64,000 nucleotides of DNA from Ureibacillus terrenus (GCF_006569205.1 NZ_VIGD01000001.1:49065-113064), one strand, 5' to 3'; shown: positions 15,920 through 24,918, counted from the stretch's first letter. The notes: a model not told the origin generated them from the letters alone. Made by a program: numbers and translations.

Positions 15920-16726
15920 ATGAAAAAACTAGTCTTTATCGGAGCAGGTTCCATGGCAGAAGCTTTGATTCATGGATGGATCAAAAATGAAGTTGTTCCT
16001 GCAGACCATATTTACGTGAAAAACCGTTCCAATATTCAAAGATTGCAAGAATTGAATGAACGTTTCGGCGTTCATATTTTAGAAACTTTAGAAGATTTGA
16101 GAGATGCGGATTTAGTCATTTTGGCAATGAAACCGAAAGATGCGAAAGAAGCATTCAAAACGATAGCCCCTTATCTTTCCGAAAACACGGCAATTCTTTC
16201 CGTTTTGGCCGGCATCAGCATGGACACGATTGAAACATTTTTAGGTGCCCGCCCAATTGCAAGAGTGATGCCGAATACTTCGGCGGCCATCGGCATGGCG
16301 GCAAGCGGCATTTCTTTCAATGAACATGTTTCAGAAAGCCAGAAGGCGATGTTTTTGCAATTGTTAGAAGCGATCGGCATTGTCATCGAGGTGGAAGAAG
16401 ATCAGCTTCATGCCATTACGGCGCTTTCCGGAAGCGGTCCTGCATATCTGTATTATCTGCTTGAAGCATGGGAAAAAATTGGGACGGAATTTGGCTTATC
16501 GAAAGAAGTGGTAAGAAAATTAATGGTGCAAACCATTGCCGGTTCCGCGATGATGCTTCAGCAAATCAAAGAAGAGCCTGAAGTGCTCCGGAAAAAAGTC
16601 ACAAGTCCGGGCGGAACAACGGAAGCCGGAATTAAAGCATTGGAAAATTATCATTTCACCGAAGCCATTTTTGCTTGCATTAAAAGCGCGGAAGCAAGAT
16701 CCCGGGAGCTTGCCAAAGGAGAATGA
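15920..16726 (+). CDS. proC: Pyrroline-5-carboxylate reductase
   Basis: NAD(P)H-dependent reduction of pyrroline-5-carboxylate to proline, the last step of the pathway. The product has 268 residues: an N-terminal Rossmann domain (FIGAGSMAEALIHG, 6-19) and a C-terminal dimerisation domain with ALSGSGPAYLYYL and VTSPGGTTEAGIKAL, the substrate-binding signature. The ATG at 15920 follows GGAGGGAAAAGG; the open frame reaches back into the leader but that is not translated sequence. It matches the ProI (YqjO) position of B. subtilis. Control is by the T-box upstream. Confidence 0.96.
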   Translation: MKKLVFIGAGSMAEALIHGWIKNEVVPADHIYVKNRSNIQRLQELNERFGVHILETLEDLRDADLVILAMKPKDAKEAFKTIAPYLSENTAILSVLAGISMDTIETFLGARPIARVMPNTSAAIGMAASGISFNEHVSESQKAMFLQLLEAIGIVIEVEEDQLHAITALSGSGPAYLYYLLEAWEKIGTEFGLSKEVVRKLMVQTIAGSAMMLQQIKEEPEVLRKKVTSPGGTTEAGIKALENYHFTEAIFACIKSAEARSRELAKGE

Positions 16727-16750
16727 ACTCGGCAAGCCCCCTTTCATTTT
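16708..16750 (+). terminator. Probable terminator overlapping the proC 3' end
   Basis: CTTGCC inside the last proC codons pairs with GGCAAG after the stop, followed by CCCCCTTTCATTTTTT. The loop is about 18 bases, so strength is uncertain. Confidence 0.5.
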
Positions 16751-17028
16751 TTCTGAAAGGATTATTATCAATTTCTGGCTGATTGGTACAAAAGAATACC
16801 ATTCTATTTCTTTTGCTCCATAAAACGGCGTTCCATCTTTTGTCCGAAAATTTGAAATAATCATTATTTCAATTATTTCCTAGGAAATGTAATTTTTTGC
16901 TATATTTTGTTGTCGAAAATCGGATTTTTTGACCATTCATTCCGAAATATGTAGTCTTTTTTTCTCTTTTTCTTTTTTTGTTCGTCTTTTGCAAGTTTAT
17001 TGCCCGAAACAAAACGGGAAATAAGGCA
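16751..17028. other. Non-coding gap between convergent proC and rnz
   Basis: An AT-rich stretch with long T runs on the plus strand near 16955-16990. An inverted repeat near 16780-16825 (GGTACAAAAGAATACC, AAAGAA/TTCTTT) is weak. No gene, RNA motif or operator could be supported. Confidence 0.5.
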
Positions 17029-17062
17029 ATAAAAAAGCTGCCGGAAATACGTCCCCGGCAGC
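17029..17062 (-). terminator. Terminator of rnz
   Basis: Leftward GCTGCCGG pairs with CCGGCAGC (17037-17062), followed by a run of T. Confidence 0.92.
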
Positions 17063-17091
17063 ATCCAAAAACGCCATTTATTCAGGATTAT

Positions 17092-18051
17092 TCAAAGGTT
17101 CTTGGCGGAAAGATCAATTAATTGACCATTTTTCCATTGATAACTGGAAAAATCCTTTGCAACAAATACGTGAGGGAAAACTTTTTTTGCTTCCTTCAAC
17201 AAATTTTCCAAATCGCGGGGCAAGAATCTGGAGCTGATATGGTTCAGGATTAAATATTTTGCATTTGCCTCTTTCGCAACCTTTGCAGCATCCACATTTG
17301 TTGAATGGCCATAATCTTTTGCAAGCTTTGCGGTCGCATGGTCAAAAGTCGCCTCATGAACGACAATGTCCGCGTCCCTGCTTAATTCGACGGACTGTTT
17401 GCAATAGATGGTGTCCCCTAAAATTGCCACGACAAATCCTTTTTTTGGAGGCCCGGTGACGTCTTTGCTGCGGACGATTGTACCATCTTCCAGTTCCACA
17501 TCTTCCCCGCTTTTCAATTTTCCTAATAACGGCCCTTTTGGAATACCAAGTTCCAGCGCTTTATCGATATAAAGTTCCCCGGGAAGAGGTTTTTGTTCAA
17601 TCCGAAAACCGAAGCAAGGGATGACATGTTCAAGTTCTTTCGCCGTGACGATGAAATGTTCATCCTCGAAAATTACGCCTTCTTCAATTTCTACAAAATG
17701 GATTGGATAATTTAAATGGGTTTTGGTCAATTCCAACGTAAATTGAATCCACTTCATCAATCCCTTTGGTCCGTAAAGGGTCAGCGGAGCAGGCTCCTCC
17801 CCGCCCAAAAAAGAGCGGGAACTGAGCAGGCCCGGCAGTCCAAAGATATGGTCCCCATGCAAATGGGTAATGAACAGTTTTTCAATTTTTCTCGGTTTAA
17901 TGGTTGTATGCAAAATTTGATGCTGGGTTGCTTCCCCGCAATCAAACAGCCATAACGTTCCCCTTTCCTCATATAACTTCAATGCCAGGGAACTCGTATT
18001 CCTCTCTTTCGAAGGCATTCCTGCCCCTGTACCTAAAAACTGCAATTCCAT
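17092..18051 (-). CDS. rnz: Ribonuclease Z
   Basis: Endonuclease that removes 3' trailers from tRNA precursors. The product is a 319-residue MBL-fold enzyme starting [20 protein letters not shown]. The zinc motif HLHGDH falls at 63-68. The exosite/flexible arm, GDT (for the bridging Asp) and HEATFDH and HSTNVDAA follow in family order. It ends about a dozen residues later than B. subtilis Rnz. dinB lies 15 bases upstream on the same strand, so the two are likely cotranscribed. A strong terminator follows. Confidence 0.96.
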   Translation of the reverse strand: MELQFLGTGAGMPSKERNTSSLALKLYEERGTLWLFDCGEATQHQILHTTIKPRKIEKLFITHLHGDHIFGLPGLLSSRSFLGGEEPAPLTLYGPKGLMKWIQFTLELTKTHLNYPIHFVEIEEGVIFEDEHFIVTAKELEHVIPCFGFRIEQKPLPGELYIDKALELGIPKGPLLGKLKSGEDVELEDGTIVRSKDVTGPPKKGFVVAILGDTIYCKQSVELSRDADIVVHEATFDHATAKLAKDYGHSTNVDAAKVAKEANAKYLILNHISSRFLPRDLENLLKEAKKVFPHVFVAKDFSSYQWKNGQLIDLSAKNL

Positions 18052-18066
18052 GTCGTATCTCCAATC

Positions 18067-19317
18067 TTAATATTCATCGATGAAATCTTTCAAATCCTCT
18101 AAAAAGTCTTTGCTGAAACTTGTTTTTGATGCGTAGCTTTTTTTCTTCACATCAATTCCCTTTTGGATAATGCCTTTCCCAAATTTCTTTTCCATTTCAT
18201 GAATGATTTCATAGATCGGCTCTTCTTTGGCAAATTGTTCATAGTTGAAGATGGACAGCTGTTCTGCCGAACGCTTTTTGTCGATGACGTTGGACACGGT
18301 CACGCCGAGAAGCCGGATCGGCGTTCCGTCCCATGCTTTCGGAAACAATTGCATGGCTTCTTGATAAATATCCGTTTTCAAATAAATGGGGTTTTGAAGG
18401 GTTTTGCTTTTCGTATGGTTATGCCAATGGCAATCCCGGATTTGGATTGTAATCGTAAACCCGCATAAATTTTTTGCTTCCAGCCTTTCAGCGACTTTTG
18501 AGGAAAGGTGCCGGAAGGTTTTTTCGATATCTTCCATTTCCGTAATATCCACCGGGAGAGTGGTGGAATTTCCTACGCTTTTTGTTTCGTAAATGGATTC
18601 GGGATCCACTTCCCTGTCATCGATGCCATTGGCCCTTCTTTTTAACCGTACCCCGATTTTTCCGAAATGTTCTTTTAATAAACCTTCATCGGCATTGGCC
18701 AAATCACCGATCGTATACATGTTCAAAGATTTCAATTTCTTTGCCATGCTTTGACCGACTCCGTACATTTTTTCCACATTCAAAGGCCACAATTTTTCAG
18801 GCACTTCCCTCTTTCTCAAAACGGTAATGCCCATCGGTTTTTTCATATCCGATGCGGTCTTGGCCAAAAATTTGTTGGGTGCGATGCCGATGGAACAAGG
18901 TAAATCAAGTTCGTTATAAATTCTCAGCTGAATTTCCTTGGCAAGTTCCAACGGATGGCATTCTTTTGCGATTTCCGTCACATCCATATATCCTTCATCA
19001 ATTGAAACCGGTTCAACAAGGTGAGTATAACTCCTTAAAATGGTAAACATGGCTTTGGAAGCTTCCCGGTATTTTGGAAAATCGGGAGGCAGGAGGATCA
19101 ACTCAGGGCAGATTTTCAATGCTTCCGTCACGTTCATCGTTGTATAAATGCCTTTCGCCCTCGCCTCATAGGAGCTTGTCACGATGATGCCGCGCCGCTC
19201 TTTCGGATTTCCCGCAATGGCAATCGGCTTTCCTTTAAGTTCCGGATGATGGGCTTGTTCAACGGAAGCATAAAAGCTGTTCATATCGACATGAAAAATA
19301 ACCCTGGACACTTTCAT
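18067..19317 (-). CDS. dinB: DNA polymerase IV (Y family)
   Basis: Error-prone translesion polymerase of 416 residues. The catalytic carboxylates are visible in FHVDMNSFYASVE (Asp11) and in VSIDEGYMDVT (Asp-Glu near 105-108). Helix-hairpin-helix (GVGQSMAKKL) and little-finger domains follow. A C-terminal tail beyond about residue 360 (FNYEQFAKEEP...) is of the kind that contacts the beta clamp. It is similar to B. subtilis PolY1/PolY2; the position before rnz differs little from the yqj region of that species. No LexA box was recognised upstream. Confidence 0.94.
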   Translation of the reverse strand: MKVSRVIFHVDMNSFYASVEQAHHPELKGKPIAIAGNPKERRGIIVTSSYEARAKGIYTTMNVTEALKICPELILLPPDFPKYREASKAMFTILRSYTHLVEPVSIDEGYMDVTEIAKECHPLELAKEIQLRIYNELDLPCSIGIAPNKFLAKTASDMKKPMGITVLRKREVPEKLWPLNVEKMYGVGQSMAKKLKSLNMYTIGDLANADEGLLKEHFGKIGVRLKRRANGIDDREVDPESIYETKSVGNSTTLPVDITEMEDIEKTFRHLSSKVAERLEAKNLCGFTITIQIRDCHWHNHTKSKTLQNPIYLKTDIYQEAMQLFPKAWDGTPIRLLGVTVSNVIDKKRSAEQLSIFNYEQFAKEEPIYEIIHEMEKKFGKGIIQKGIDVKKKSYASKTSFSKDFLEDLKDFIDEY

Positions 19318-19404
19318 TCACCTCGCTTGCCTCTTCATGCATTATTTTATCATAAATTGAAGAATTCCACTTTTGTCATCCGTTGCATCATTTTAAAAAT
19401 GAGA

Positions 19405-19466
19405 TTGACATTCGAAAAAATTTTCGTTATCCTTTTTGTAAACTTTCTATTTTTATAGGTTAACAA
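19405..19466 (+). promoter_or_regulatory. bioY promoter with BirA box
   Basis: TTGACA (19405-19410), 17 bases, TATCCT (19428-19433). Directly downstream and over the start point lies TTGTAAACT-N13-GGTTAACAA (19436-19466), the two-half-site operator of the biotin repressor BirA in Firmicutes. Biotinyl-AMP-loaded BirA should shut off bioY. Confidence 0.9.
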
Positions 19467-19480
19467 AGGGGAGACGATTC

Positions 19481-20032
19481 GTGAAATCTGCAAAAACATA
19501 TGGACTAGTGCTGACAGCATTTGGTGCAGCAATCATTTCTGTTTTAGCGCAAATTACCATTCCTCTTCCTCTCGTTCCGATTACGGGACAAACATTGGCC
19601 ATCGGTCTGATCGTAACCATTCTGGGATTCAAATACGGTACCCTTAGCGTGCTTGTTTACTGTTTGCTTGGCGCGATCGGTTTGCCGGTATTTACCGGTT
19701 TTTCCGGCGGACTTTCCACCCTTGTGGGACCAACAGGCGGATATATCATCGGTTTTATTCCGACCGCTTTGTTCATGAGCTGGTATTTGAATAAATTCGG
19801 TTATACTTATGTTCATGGTCTCATCGCAAACGTCCTTGGCATGATGTTGACCCTTGCCTTTGGAACCATCTGGCTGAAATTTGTTGCCGATATGTCCTTC
19901 CTTGCCGCATTTATGGCAGGAGCCGCTCCATTCATTTTATTGGAAGCGGTGAAAGGATGCATCGCGGCTTGGGTCGGCATTCTTGTCAGAAACCGCCTGA
20001 TGGACGCCAATGTACTAAAGCAGGTATTTTAA
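19481..20032 (+). CDS. bioY: Biotin ECF transporter S component BioY
   Basis: The 183-residue membrane protein captures biotin for an energy-coupling-factor transporter. It has about six hydrophobic segments and the family motifs LAQITIPLPLVPITGQTLA near residue 22 and GGPTGGYIIGF-like (here VGPTGGYIIGFI). GTG at 19481 follows AAAGGGGAGA and a BirA box, so expression should rise when biotin is scarce. The shared EcfA/EcfT module is not next to it and must be elsewhere. It is monocistronic, with a hairpin terminator at 20071. Confidence 0.94.
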   Translation: MKSAKTYGLVLTAFGAAIISVLAQITIPLPLVPITGQTLAIGLIVTILGFKYGTLSVLVYCLLGAIGLPVFTGFSGGLSTLVGPTGGYIIGFIPTALFMSWYLNKFGYTYVHGLIANVLGMMLTLAFGTIWLKFVADMSFLAAFMAGAAPFILLEAVKGCIAAWVGILVRNRLMDANVLKQVF

Positions 20033-20070
20033 TTGTACTTTAAACAAATAGATCCTCCCTTTCAATATAA

Positions 20071-20106
20071 AAAAACGAATGGCTGTTTTTCGGCCATTCG
20101 TTTTTT
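20071..20106. terminator. Bidirectional terminator between bioY and the nucleotidase gene
   Basis: AAAACGAATGGC pairs with GCCATTCGTTTT around a short loop, with A and T runs on the two sides. It serves two convergent genes. Confidence 0.9.
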
Positions 20107-20680
20107 AGTTTTGTTGAAGATTCCATTTTTCCAATTGAAATGCTTTCCAATTATAGACACGGGGAAAATGGAGCTGTTTGTTGTACGACTGATCTTTCAT
20201 GTAGACTTTTGTATTTGCGCCTTTAAGGGTTTCCAAAACGGCGGGCTTGTCATCAAAATAAACGTCCAATTCCAGTTTCCGTATGATTTCCGCTTTCTCC
20301 CGGTCCTTCATTCCGCAATAGAATTGATGATCGATGACCGGAAAACCCCGTTCCTTTAGCCACCATCTCGTTTTGAGGCAATATTGCTTCGGTCTGGATG
20401 TTATATAGAAAATGGAATGTCCATCTTTTGCCAACTGATTGACAAAATCAACCGCCCCTTCAAAAGCGGGACAATCAGTGAAATAAATTTCCTCCATCAA
20501 AGAATTCCACAGCTGATGGCCCTGTTCATCGGTCAGGCCGAACAGTTCATGGATTTCAAGCCTTTTCAATTCCCTGAAAAGCGCAATATCCACCTGTTTC
20601 CCCAGTTTCCGGTTATACAAATGGAAAGCGTGTTCTCTTAAATTAATTAACGTATCATCAATATCAAACCCAAATTTCAA
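20105..20680 (-). CDS. yqfW: HAD-family 5'(3')-deoxyribonucleotidase-like protein (YqfW-like)
   Basis: A 191-residue haloacid dehalogenase-type phosphatase. Motif I is DIDDTL at 6-11, motif II the ITSRP near residue 98, and motif III/IV the DVYFDDKP near residue 143. The fold and length match the 5'-nucleotidase type C group, including B. subtilis YqfW. It probably removes phosphate from nucleotides, but the substrate is inferred only from family. The stop lies inside the bioY terminator hairpin. It lies downstream of the monooxygenase gene on the same strand. Confidence 0.8.
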   Translation of the reverse strand: MKFGFDIDDTLINLREHAFHLYNRKLGKQVDIALFRELKRLEIHELFGLTDEQGHQLWNSLMEEIYFTDCPAFEGAVDFVNQLAKDGHSIFYITSRPKQYCLKTRWWLKERGFPVIDHQFYCGMKDREKAEIIRKLELDVYFDDKPAVLETLKGANTKVYMKDQSYNKQLHFPRVYNWKAFQLEKWNLQQN

Positions 20681-20700
20681 CTTTCATCCCGCTTTCTTGC

Positions 20701-21781
20701 CTAGTTTAGTATAATAAACTGTTCAGAGAAGTTTTTTTCCTTCTCGATTTGCAAACGGAGAAGTTTTTTCACTTCTTCCTTTCTTTTCTGTTCGCATTGT
20801 ATTAACTTCAATTCATTAATATCGCCTTGTTCAAAACACTCAGCTAGCCGGTCCGCGTCAACAAGGGCGCTGTTTAAACCGAATGCCCCCGTAGGCGTCA
20901 TCGTATGGCAGGCATCGCCGATCAATAATACATTATTCTTTTTCCAAACTTCTGTAAAATTGCTATGTACATCAAGCAACACGAAATCGTCCCAGGAAGT
21001 GATATGTTTTTTTACTGTCTCTTCCAATTCCGGAAAAGCTTGAACCAATTTTTGCACGAAGATTTGGAAAGGCGATTTCCGTATTTTTGAAAAAGAACCT
21101 TGTTCAATGTTCCAACCGATTTGGACATAGCCATTTGTCTGTGTAAAAAGAGCCAATTGATAGCCGTCCACATCAGCCATTTTGATGGAGGGCTGCCAGC
21201 CTTCGGGTGCCGGAACTTTCGCCCAAAGCAAATCATAACCGTGCTTCCGTATTGACGTTTCAATGCCCGCTTTTTTGCGGACGATCGAATATCTTCCATC
21301 GGCCCCGATAATGTATGAGCTATAAATCACAATCTCTTTTCCATGCTTTTTGCCTTTGATTCCGATGAACTGTCCATTTTCGTCTTCCAACAGATCCACA
21401 ACTTTTGTGCTTGTTAACAGGGAAAAGTTGTCGTATTTCTTCGCTTCTTCGATGATCACCGACAAAAGATGGGCCTGAGGGACATGGATGCCGAGATGAC
21501 CATTCTCCTTTTCGGGTTGAATCGATTTGAATAATTTACCGTCTTTCCAATATTCAATGACTTCCATCTTTAAAAGCCCAAGCTTTTCGATTTTTGAAAA
21601 AAGATGATGTTTTTTTTAGAACTTTTTCTCCCTCTTCATTCAAGTGTTCCCCCCGGAATTCCCTGGCAACATCGCTATGTTGTTCAACAAGGGCCACACG
21701 AAATCCTTTTTTTGCCAATAGCAAGCCCAATAATGCGCCTGCAGGGCCTGCCCCTACGATGACAATATCGGTGTTAACCAT
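20701..21781 (-). pseudogene. FAD-dependent monooxygenase broken by a +1 frameshift
   Basis: The two pieces form one class A flavoprotein monooxygenase. Piece one starts at ATG 21781 (behind AGGTGA), carries the FAD motif VGAGPAGALLG near residue 10, and runs to GEKVLKK, then drifts to a stop at 21554. Piece two (20701-21567) holds IIGADGRYSIVR, GDACHTMTPTGAFGLNSALVDA and a helical C-terminus. Removing one base from the run of eight T at 21610-21617 (A8 in the coding sense) joins them as KKHHLFSKIEKLGLLKMEVIE. The start overlaps the ribD stop by 8 bases, implying translational coupling. The shift may be a true mutation, polymerase slippage or a sequencing error. The hydroxylated substrate is unknown. 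Confidence 0.8.
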
Positions 21782-22883
21782 GATGTTCACCTTGCTTTGG
21801 ATAAGCGATAATACATAGATCTTCTCCGATTCTTTCAAATGAATCAAATTCCACTTTCGCGGCCAAATCCATTGTTTCCAGATCTTCTCCGGCAACCGGC
21901 GAGATTGAGCGGCGTCCGCCCAATAATTTCGGTGCAATGTAAATAATGAATTTATTTACAAGCCCTGCCCGGATAAAGGAGGCGTTGACCTCTCCTCCGC
22001 CTTCCACCAAAATGTCTGTAATGCCGAATTTATATAATTGATCAAGCATTTCCTCCAGACAGATTCCCTGTTCATTTTTTGAACAGTAAATTAAAGTAAC
22101 ATTATTCTTTTCCAATTCGACAATCTTTTTTGGATCAGCTTCCGTTGTCGTGACGATGATGGTTTTCGCTTCATCATTCAAAACATTGGCATCCAGCGGA
22201 ATTTGCAAACGGCTGTCCAAAATGACGCGCACCGGGTTTTTCCCTTGCCGGTCCGGAAGTCTTGTCGTCAAAAACGGATTATCTTTTAATACAGTGCCAA
22301 TACCTACTAATATGGCGTCCATTTCATCGCGAAGCTGATGGACTTGAAGGCGCGAATTCTCTCCGGAAATCCATTTCGAATGGCCGGTATAAGTGGCAAT
22401 TTTCCCGTCCAATGTCATGGCATATTTTAAAGTCACAAAAGGGCGATTGGTGAGCATATTGTGAAAAAAACGCTCATTCAACTTGCGAGCTTCTTTTTCC
22501 AACAATCCCACTTCCACTTCAATTCCGGCGTCTCTGAGGATTTGGACACCCCGTCCGGAAACCTTTGGATTAGGGTCGAGGGTTGCCACCACTACCCTTT
22601 CTACACCAGAATTTTTTACCAAATCCACGCAAGGAGGGGTTTTCCCGTAATGGGAACATGGCTCAAGGGTTACATATAATGTCGCTCCTTTTGCATAGTC
22701 TCCTGCCATATTAAAAGCATGGACTTCCGCATGGGGTTCACCGGCTTTGCGATGCAAACCCGTCCCGACGATCACCCCGTCTTTTACTAAAACCGCGCCG
22801 ACAAGAGGATTGGGATTGGTTTTGCCCTTTGCAGTTTTGGCCAGATTCAAGGCCAACTCCATGTATTCGCGATCTGTGTACAC
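21774..22883 (-). CDS. ribD: RibD-type bifunctional deaminase/reductase
   Basis: Acts on the pyrimidine made from GTP by RibA: the N-terminal deaminase and C-terminal reductase yield 5-amino-6-ribitylamino-uracil phosphate. The 369-residue protein has the deaminase zinc site His51-Ala-Glu53 and PCSHYGKTPPC (Cys76, Cys85). The reductase part begins near 150 (FVTLKYAMTLDGKIAT) and contains LVEGGGEVNASF. ribA lies 11 bases upstream and the monooxygenase start overlaps its end. ribE and ribH are not present here, and no FMN riboswitch precedes the cluster, so this may be a second, specialised copy. Confidence 0.92.
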   Translation of the reverse strand: MYTDREYMELALNLAKTAKGKTNPNPLVGAVLVKDGVIVGTGLHRKAGEPHAEVHAFNMAGDYAKGATLYVTLEPCSHYGKTPPCVDLVKNSGVERVVVATLDPNPKVSGRGVQILRDAGIEVEVGLLEKEARKLNERFFHNMLTNRPFVTLKYAMTLDGKIATYTGHSKWISGENSRLQVHQLRDEMDAILVGIGTVLKDNPFLTTRLPDRQGKNPVRVILDSRLQIPLDANVLNDEAKTIIVTTTEADPKKIVELEKNNVTLIYCSKNEQGICLEEMLDQLYKFGITDILVEGGGEVNASFIRAGLVNKFIIYIAPKLLGGRRSISPVAGEDLETMDLAAKVEFDSFERIGEDLCIIAYPKQGEHHG

Positions 22884-22894
22884 GTTTCCCCCTC

Positions 22895-23638
22895 CTAAAT
22901 CACTTGATTTTCCGGTATATGTCCTGCTTTCTTAATTTTAGTTTCCAAATATCTTCGGTTCGTTTCCGTTAATCCTCCCCATATCGGTATATGCTTGTCC
23001 GCCAGCAAGCCATGTTTTTTTAATGCTTCCAATTTTTTCGGGTTATTTGTAATCAATGTGACAGGTTTTTTGCGAAGGGTTTCTAAAACTCTAATTGCTT
23101 CTTCATAGGATCTCGAGTCGTCTTCAAACCCGAGGGCATGATTGGCTTCCACTGTATCATACCCTTCTTCCTGCAACAGATAAGCAAGAGATTTTGAAAA
23201 TAAACCAATCCCCCGCCCTTCATGGTTTGCAATATAAAAAATGGCTCCGCATCCATGTTCAACAATCATTTTCATGGATTGATGCAATTGATATCCGCAA
23301 TCGCAGCGCTGGCTGCCGAAAATGTCCCCTGTATGGCAGATGCTGTGCATGCGGATAAGGGCTTCGTCTCCGTTTTGAAAATCACCGTATACCAATACGG
23401 AAGACTGCTGGGTTTCTTGCAGGTTGGCGCTTAAAATATAATCAAGAACCGCTTCTTTCGAGTTAATCGGTTCCTCCAGCCTCAACCATGTATACCATTG
23501 GAATGTCGCCTCAAAATCACTGCGTTTGACGGGAAGTTTAACTGGGCCGACAAGGCAGATTTGCTCATTTTCTCTATATGGAATTAATTGCATTTTTTTC
23601 AACAACACTTCATTTTTATTAATCAATAAATTCTTCAT
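22895..23638 (-). CDS. ribA: GTP cyclohydrolase II (stand-alone RibA)
   Basis: Opens GTP to 2,5-diamino-6-ribosylamino-pyrimidinone phosphate. The 247-residue product carries the zinc ligands Cys101, Cys112 and Cys114 in RMHSICHTGDIFGSQRCDCG and the catalytic NHEGRGIGL near 139-147. Unlike the usual Bacillus RibBA it lacks the DHBP synthase half; instead about 85 N-terminal residues precede the core. The ATG at 23638 has AGGTG with a proper spacer; the upstream GTG and ATG at 23647/23644 overlap the ribosome site. It is first in ribA-ribD-monooxygenase. Confidence 0.9.
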   Translation of the reverse strand: MKNLLINKNEVLLKKMQLIPYRENEQICLVGPVKLPVKRSDFEATFQWYTWLRLEEPINSKEAVLDYILSANLQETQQSSVLVYGDFQNGDEALIRMHSICHTGDIFGSQRCDCGYQLHQSMKMIVEHGCGAIFYIANHEGRGIGLFSKSLAYLLQEEGYDTVEANHALGFEDDSRSYEEAIRVLETLRKKPVTLITNNPKKLEALKKHGLLADKHIPIWGGLTETNRRYLETKIKKAGHIPENQVI

Positions 23639-23671
23639 TAGCATCACCTATATCAACTAAATCTATCGGAA

Positions 23672-23697
23672 AAATTCCTATGTTTTTTCTAGGAATT
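23672..23697 (-). promoter_or_regulatory. Terminator-like hairpin in the ribA leader
   Basis: Leftward ATTCCTA-N9-TAGGAAT followed by TTTTCC, only about 35 bases ahead of the ribA start. It could be an attenuator. No FMN riboswitch core (the GGGTGAAATTCCC-type element) is visible in this 300-base gap. Confidence 0.4.
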
Positions 23698-23878
23698 AAT
23701 GTTTGCTTAATTAAATATAGCTGAAATAGGTGGAAAAATCAAAAGAAGTGTTTTCCAAAGGATTGGTTAATAATTAATAAATTTGTATTATATTTCGAGC
23801 ATTCAACCTCTTGGCCCGGTTCAAAGCAGGAAAAATTCCAAGTATTTCACTATTGATTATATAATATTTTTCCAAAAT

Positions 23879-23925
23879 AAAAAATACACTTCATTTTCTA
23901 TGTTGAAAGTGAAGTGTATTTTTCT
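23879..23925 (-). terminator. Terminator of the LysM-3D gene
   Basis: AAATACACTTC pairs with GAAGTGTATTT, with an inner TTTC/GAAA extension, then T-rich sequence in the leftward direction. Confidence 0.88.
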
Positions 23926-23941
23926 TCATCCAAGCCGACTA

Positions 23942-24718
23942 TTATTCATCCAAAATTTTGACTTTTACTTTCTTTACTCCCCATTTCATTGCTTCATCAT
24001 AAGAAGGGATGAACACATCAATTTTGTTTCCTTTGATTGCCCCGCCAGTATCGCCGGCAATAGCGTATCCATATCCTTCCACCCAAACTTTCGTGCCAAG
24101 CGGAATCACATTCGGATCAACAGCGATGACTTTTAAATGGGGATTTGCCCGTAAGTTGATCCCATATGCCGTCGTCCCGGAACATCCTTCGCAATAAGCC
24201 GTATAAGCCGTTGCAGTAACAACCAATTCTTTGGCTGATGAAGGGGGTTCGTCATTGCTTGCGGCGGAAACCGCCCGGGCTGATTCGTCAATATTGTTGC
24301 TATTTGCGATCTTTGTTTCGTTCTTTTCTGTCTTCGGAAGCGCCTGTCCGCTTACGTCCGCTACGACCGAAATCGGTTTGTACACTTTTTTGTACTTTTC
24401 ATCATTATAAATGATCAATTCTTTTCCAGGATGGATTAAAGTATTCTCCAAGCCGTTCCATTCCATTAACAAATGGACCGGTACACTATGGTTGACTGCA
24501 ATTCTGAATAAGTTGTCCCCTTCTTTCACAGTGTAAGTGGTAACAGAAGGAGCTTTTTCAAAAGCCAATCTGCGGGTAATCGCGTCTTCAACCACTTCTC
24601 TTCCCAATACTTTCACGACAAAGTCGTTTTCTTCTTCAGGAGCCAATTCTTTCGCATATGTTAACGATGGAGCGAACAATGTCAAAAATAATACTAAACA
24701 CAAAATGTTCCTGATCAT
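23942..24718 (-). CDS. Secreted LysM and 3D-domain cell-wall protein (YocH-like)
   Basis: A 258-residue exported protein. The signal peptide is at 1-22 (LCLVLFLTLFAPSLTYA). A LysM peptidoglycan-binding domain spans about 58-104 (TYTVKEGDNLFRIAVNHSVPV...PGKELIIY). A low-complexity linker follows, then a C-terminal 3D domain from about 165 (VTATAYTAYCEGCSGTTAYG, AVDPNVIPLGTKVWVEGYG, AGDTGGAIKGNKIDVF) with its three conserved Asp. Such proteins (YocH and relatives) act as muralytic or wall-remodelling enzymes. A 230-base leader with hairpins lies upstream. It is monocistronic. Confidence 0.92.
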   Translation of the reverse strand: MIRNILCLVLFLTLFAPSLTYAKELAPEEENDFVVKVLGREVVEDAITRRLAFEKAPSVTTYTVKEGDNLFRIAVNHSVPVHLLMEWNGLENTLIHPGKELIIYNDEKYKKVYKPISVVADVSGQALPKTEKNETKIANSNNIDESARAVSAASNDEPPSSAKELVVTATAYTAYCEGCSGTTAYGINLRANPHLKVIAVDPNVIPLGTKVWVEGYGYAIAGDTGGAIKGNKIDVFIPSYDEAMKWGVKKVKVKILDE

Positions 24719-24918
24719 ACTAAGACCTCCTTAACAAGCAAACTTGCAAGCATTTTGTCAAATCGTAATAAGTATTGTCCAATTAGTTAAATAATTATTC
24801 ATATTTTAATAAAATTTATTAATTCAACTTCCAAACTAGAGTTGAAAAATAATAGCGACGCCTTGCGCGCCGCTGTCTTTCAGCAAGTAGTACGAACCAA
24901 ATGAACGCTGATCAGGCA
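24719..24918 (-). promoter_or_regulatory. Leader/upstream region of the LysM-3D gene
   Basis: About 200 bases. A GC-rich inverted repeat (AGCGACGC with GCGCCGCT, 24854-24874) and a longer partial dyad (CAGC...GCTG) lie at its far end, followed by AT-rich sequence and a good ribosome site (AAGGAGG) before the start. I could not match it to a known riboswitch; the c-di-AMP (ydaO) core was looked for and not found. Confidence 0.35.

Noticed and set aside
21554-21937. Treating the two monooxygenase pieces as separate genes
   Set aside because: The C-terminal end of piece one after the A8 run is out of frame with the family, and one-base correction joins the pieces exactly.
23640-23941. FMN riboswitch upstream of ribA
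   Set aside because: The conserved aptamer strings were looked for on the minus strand and not found; only a weak hairpin is present.
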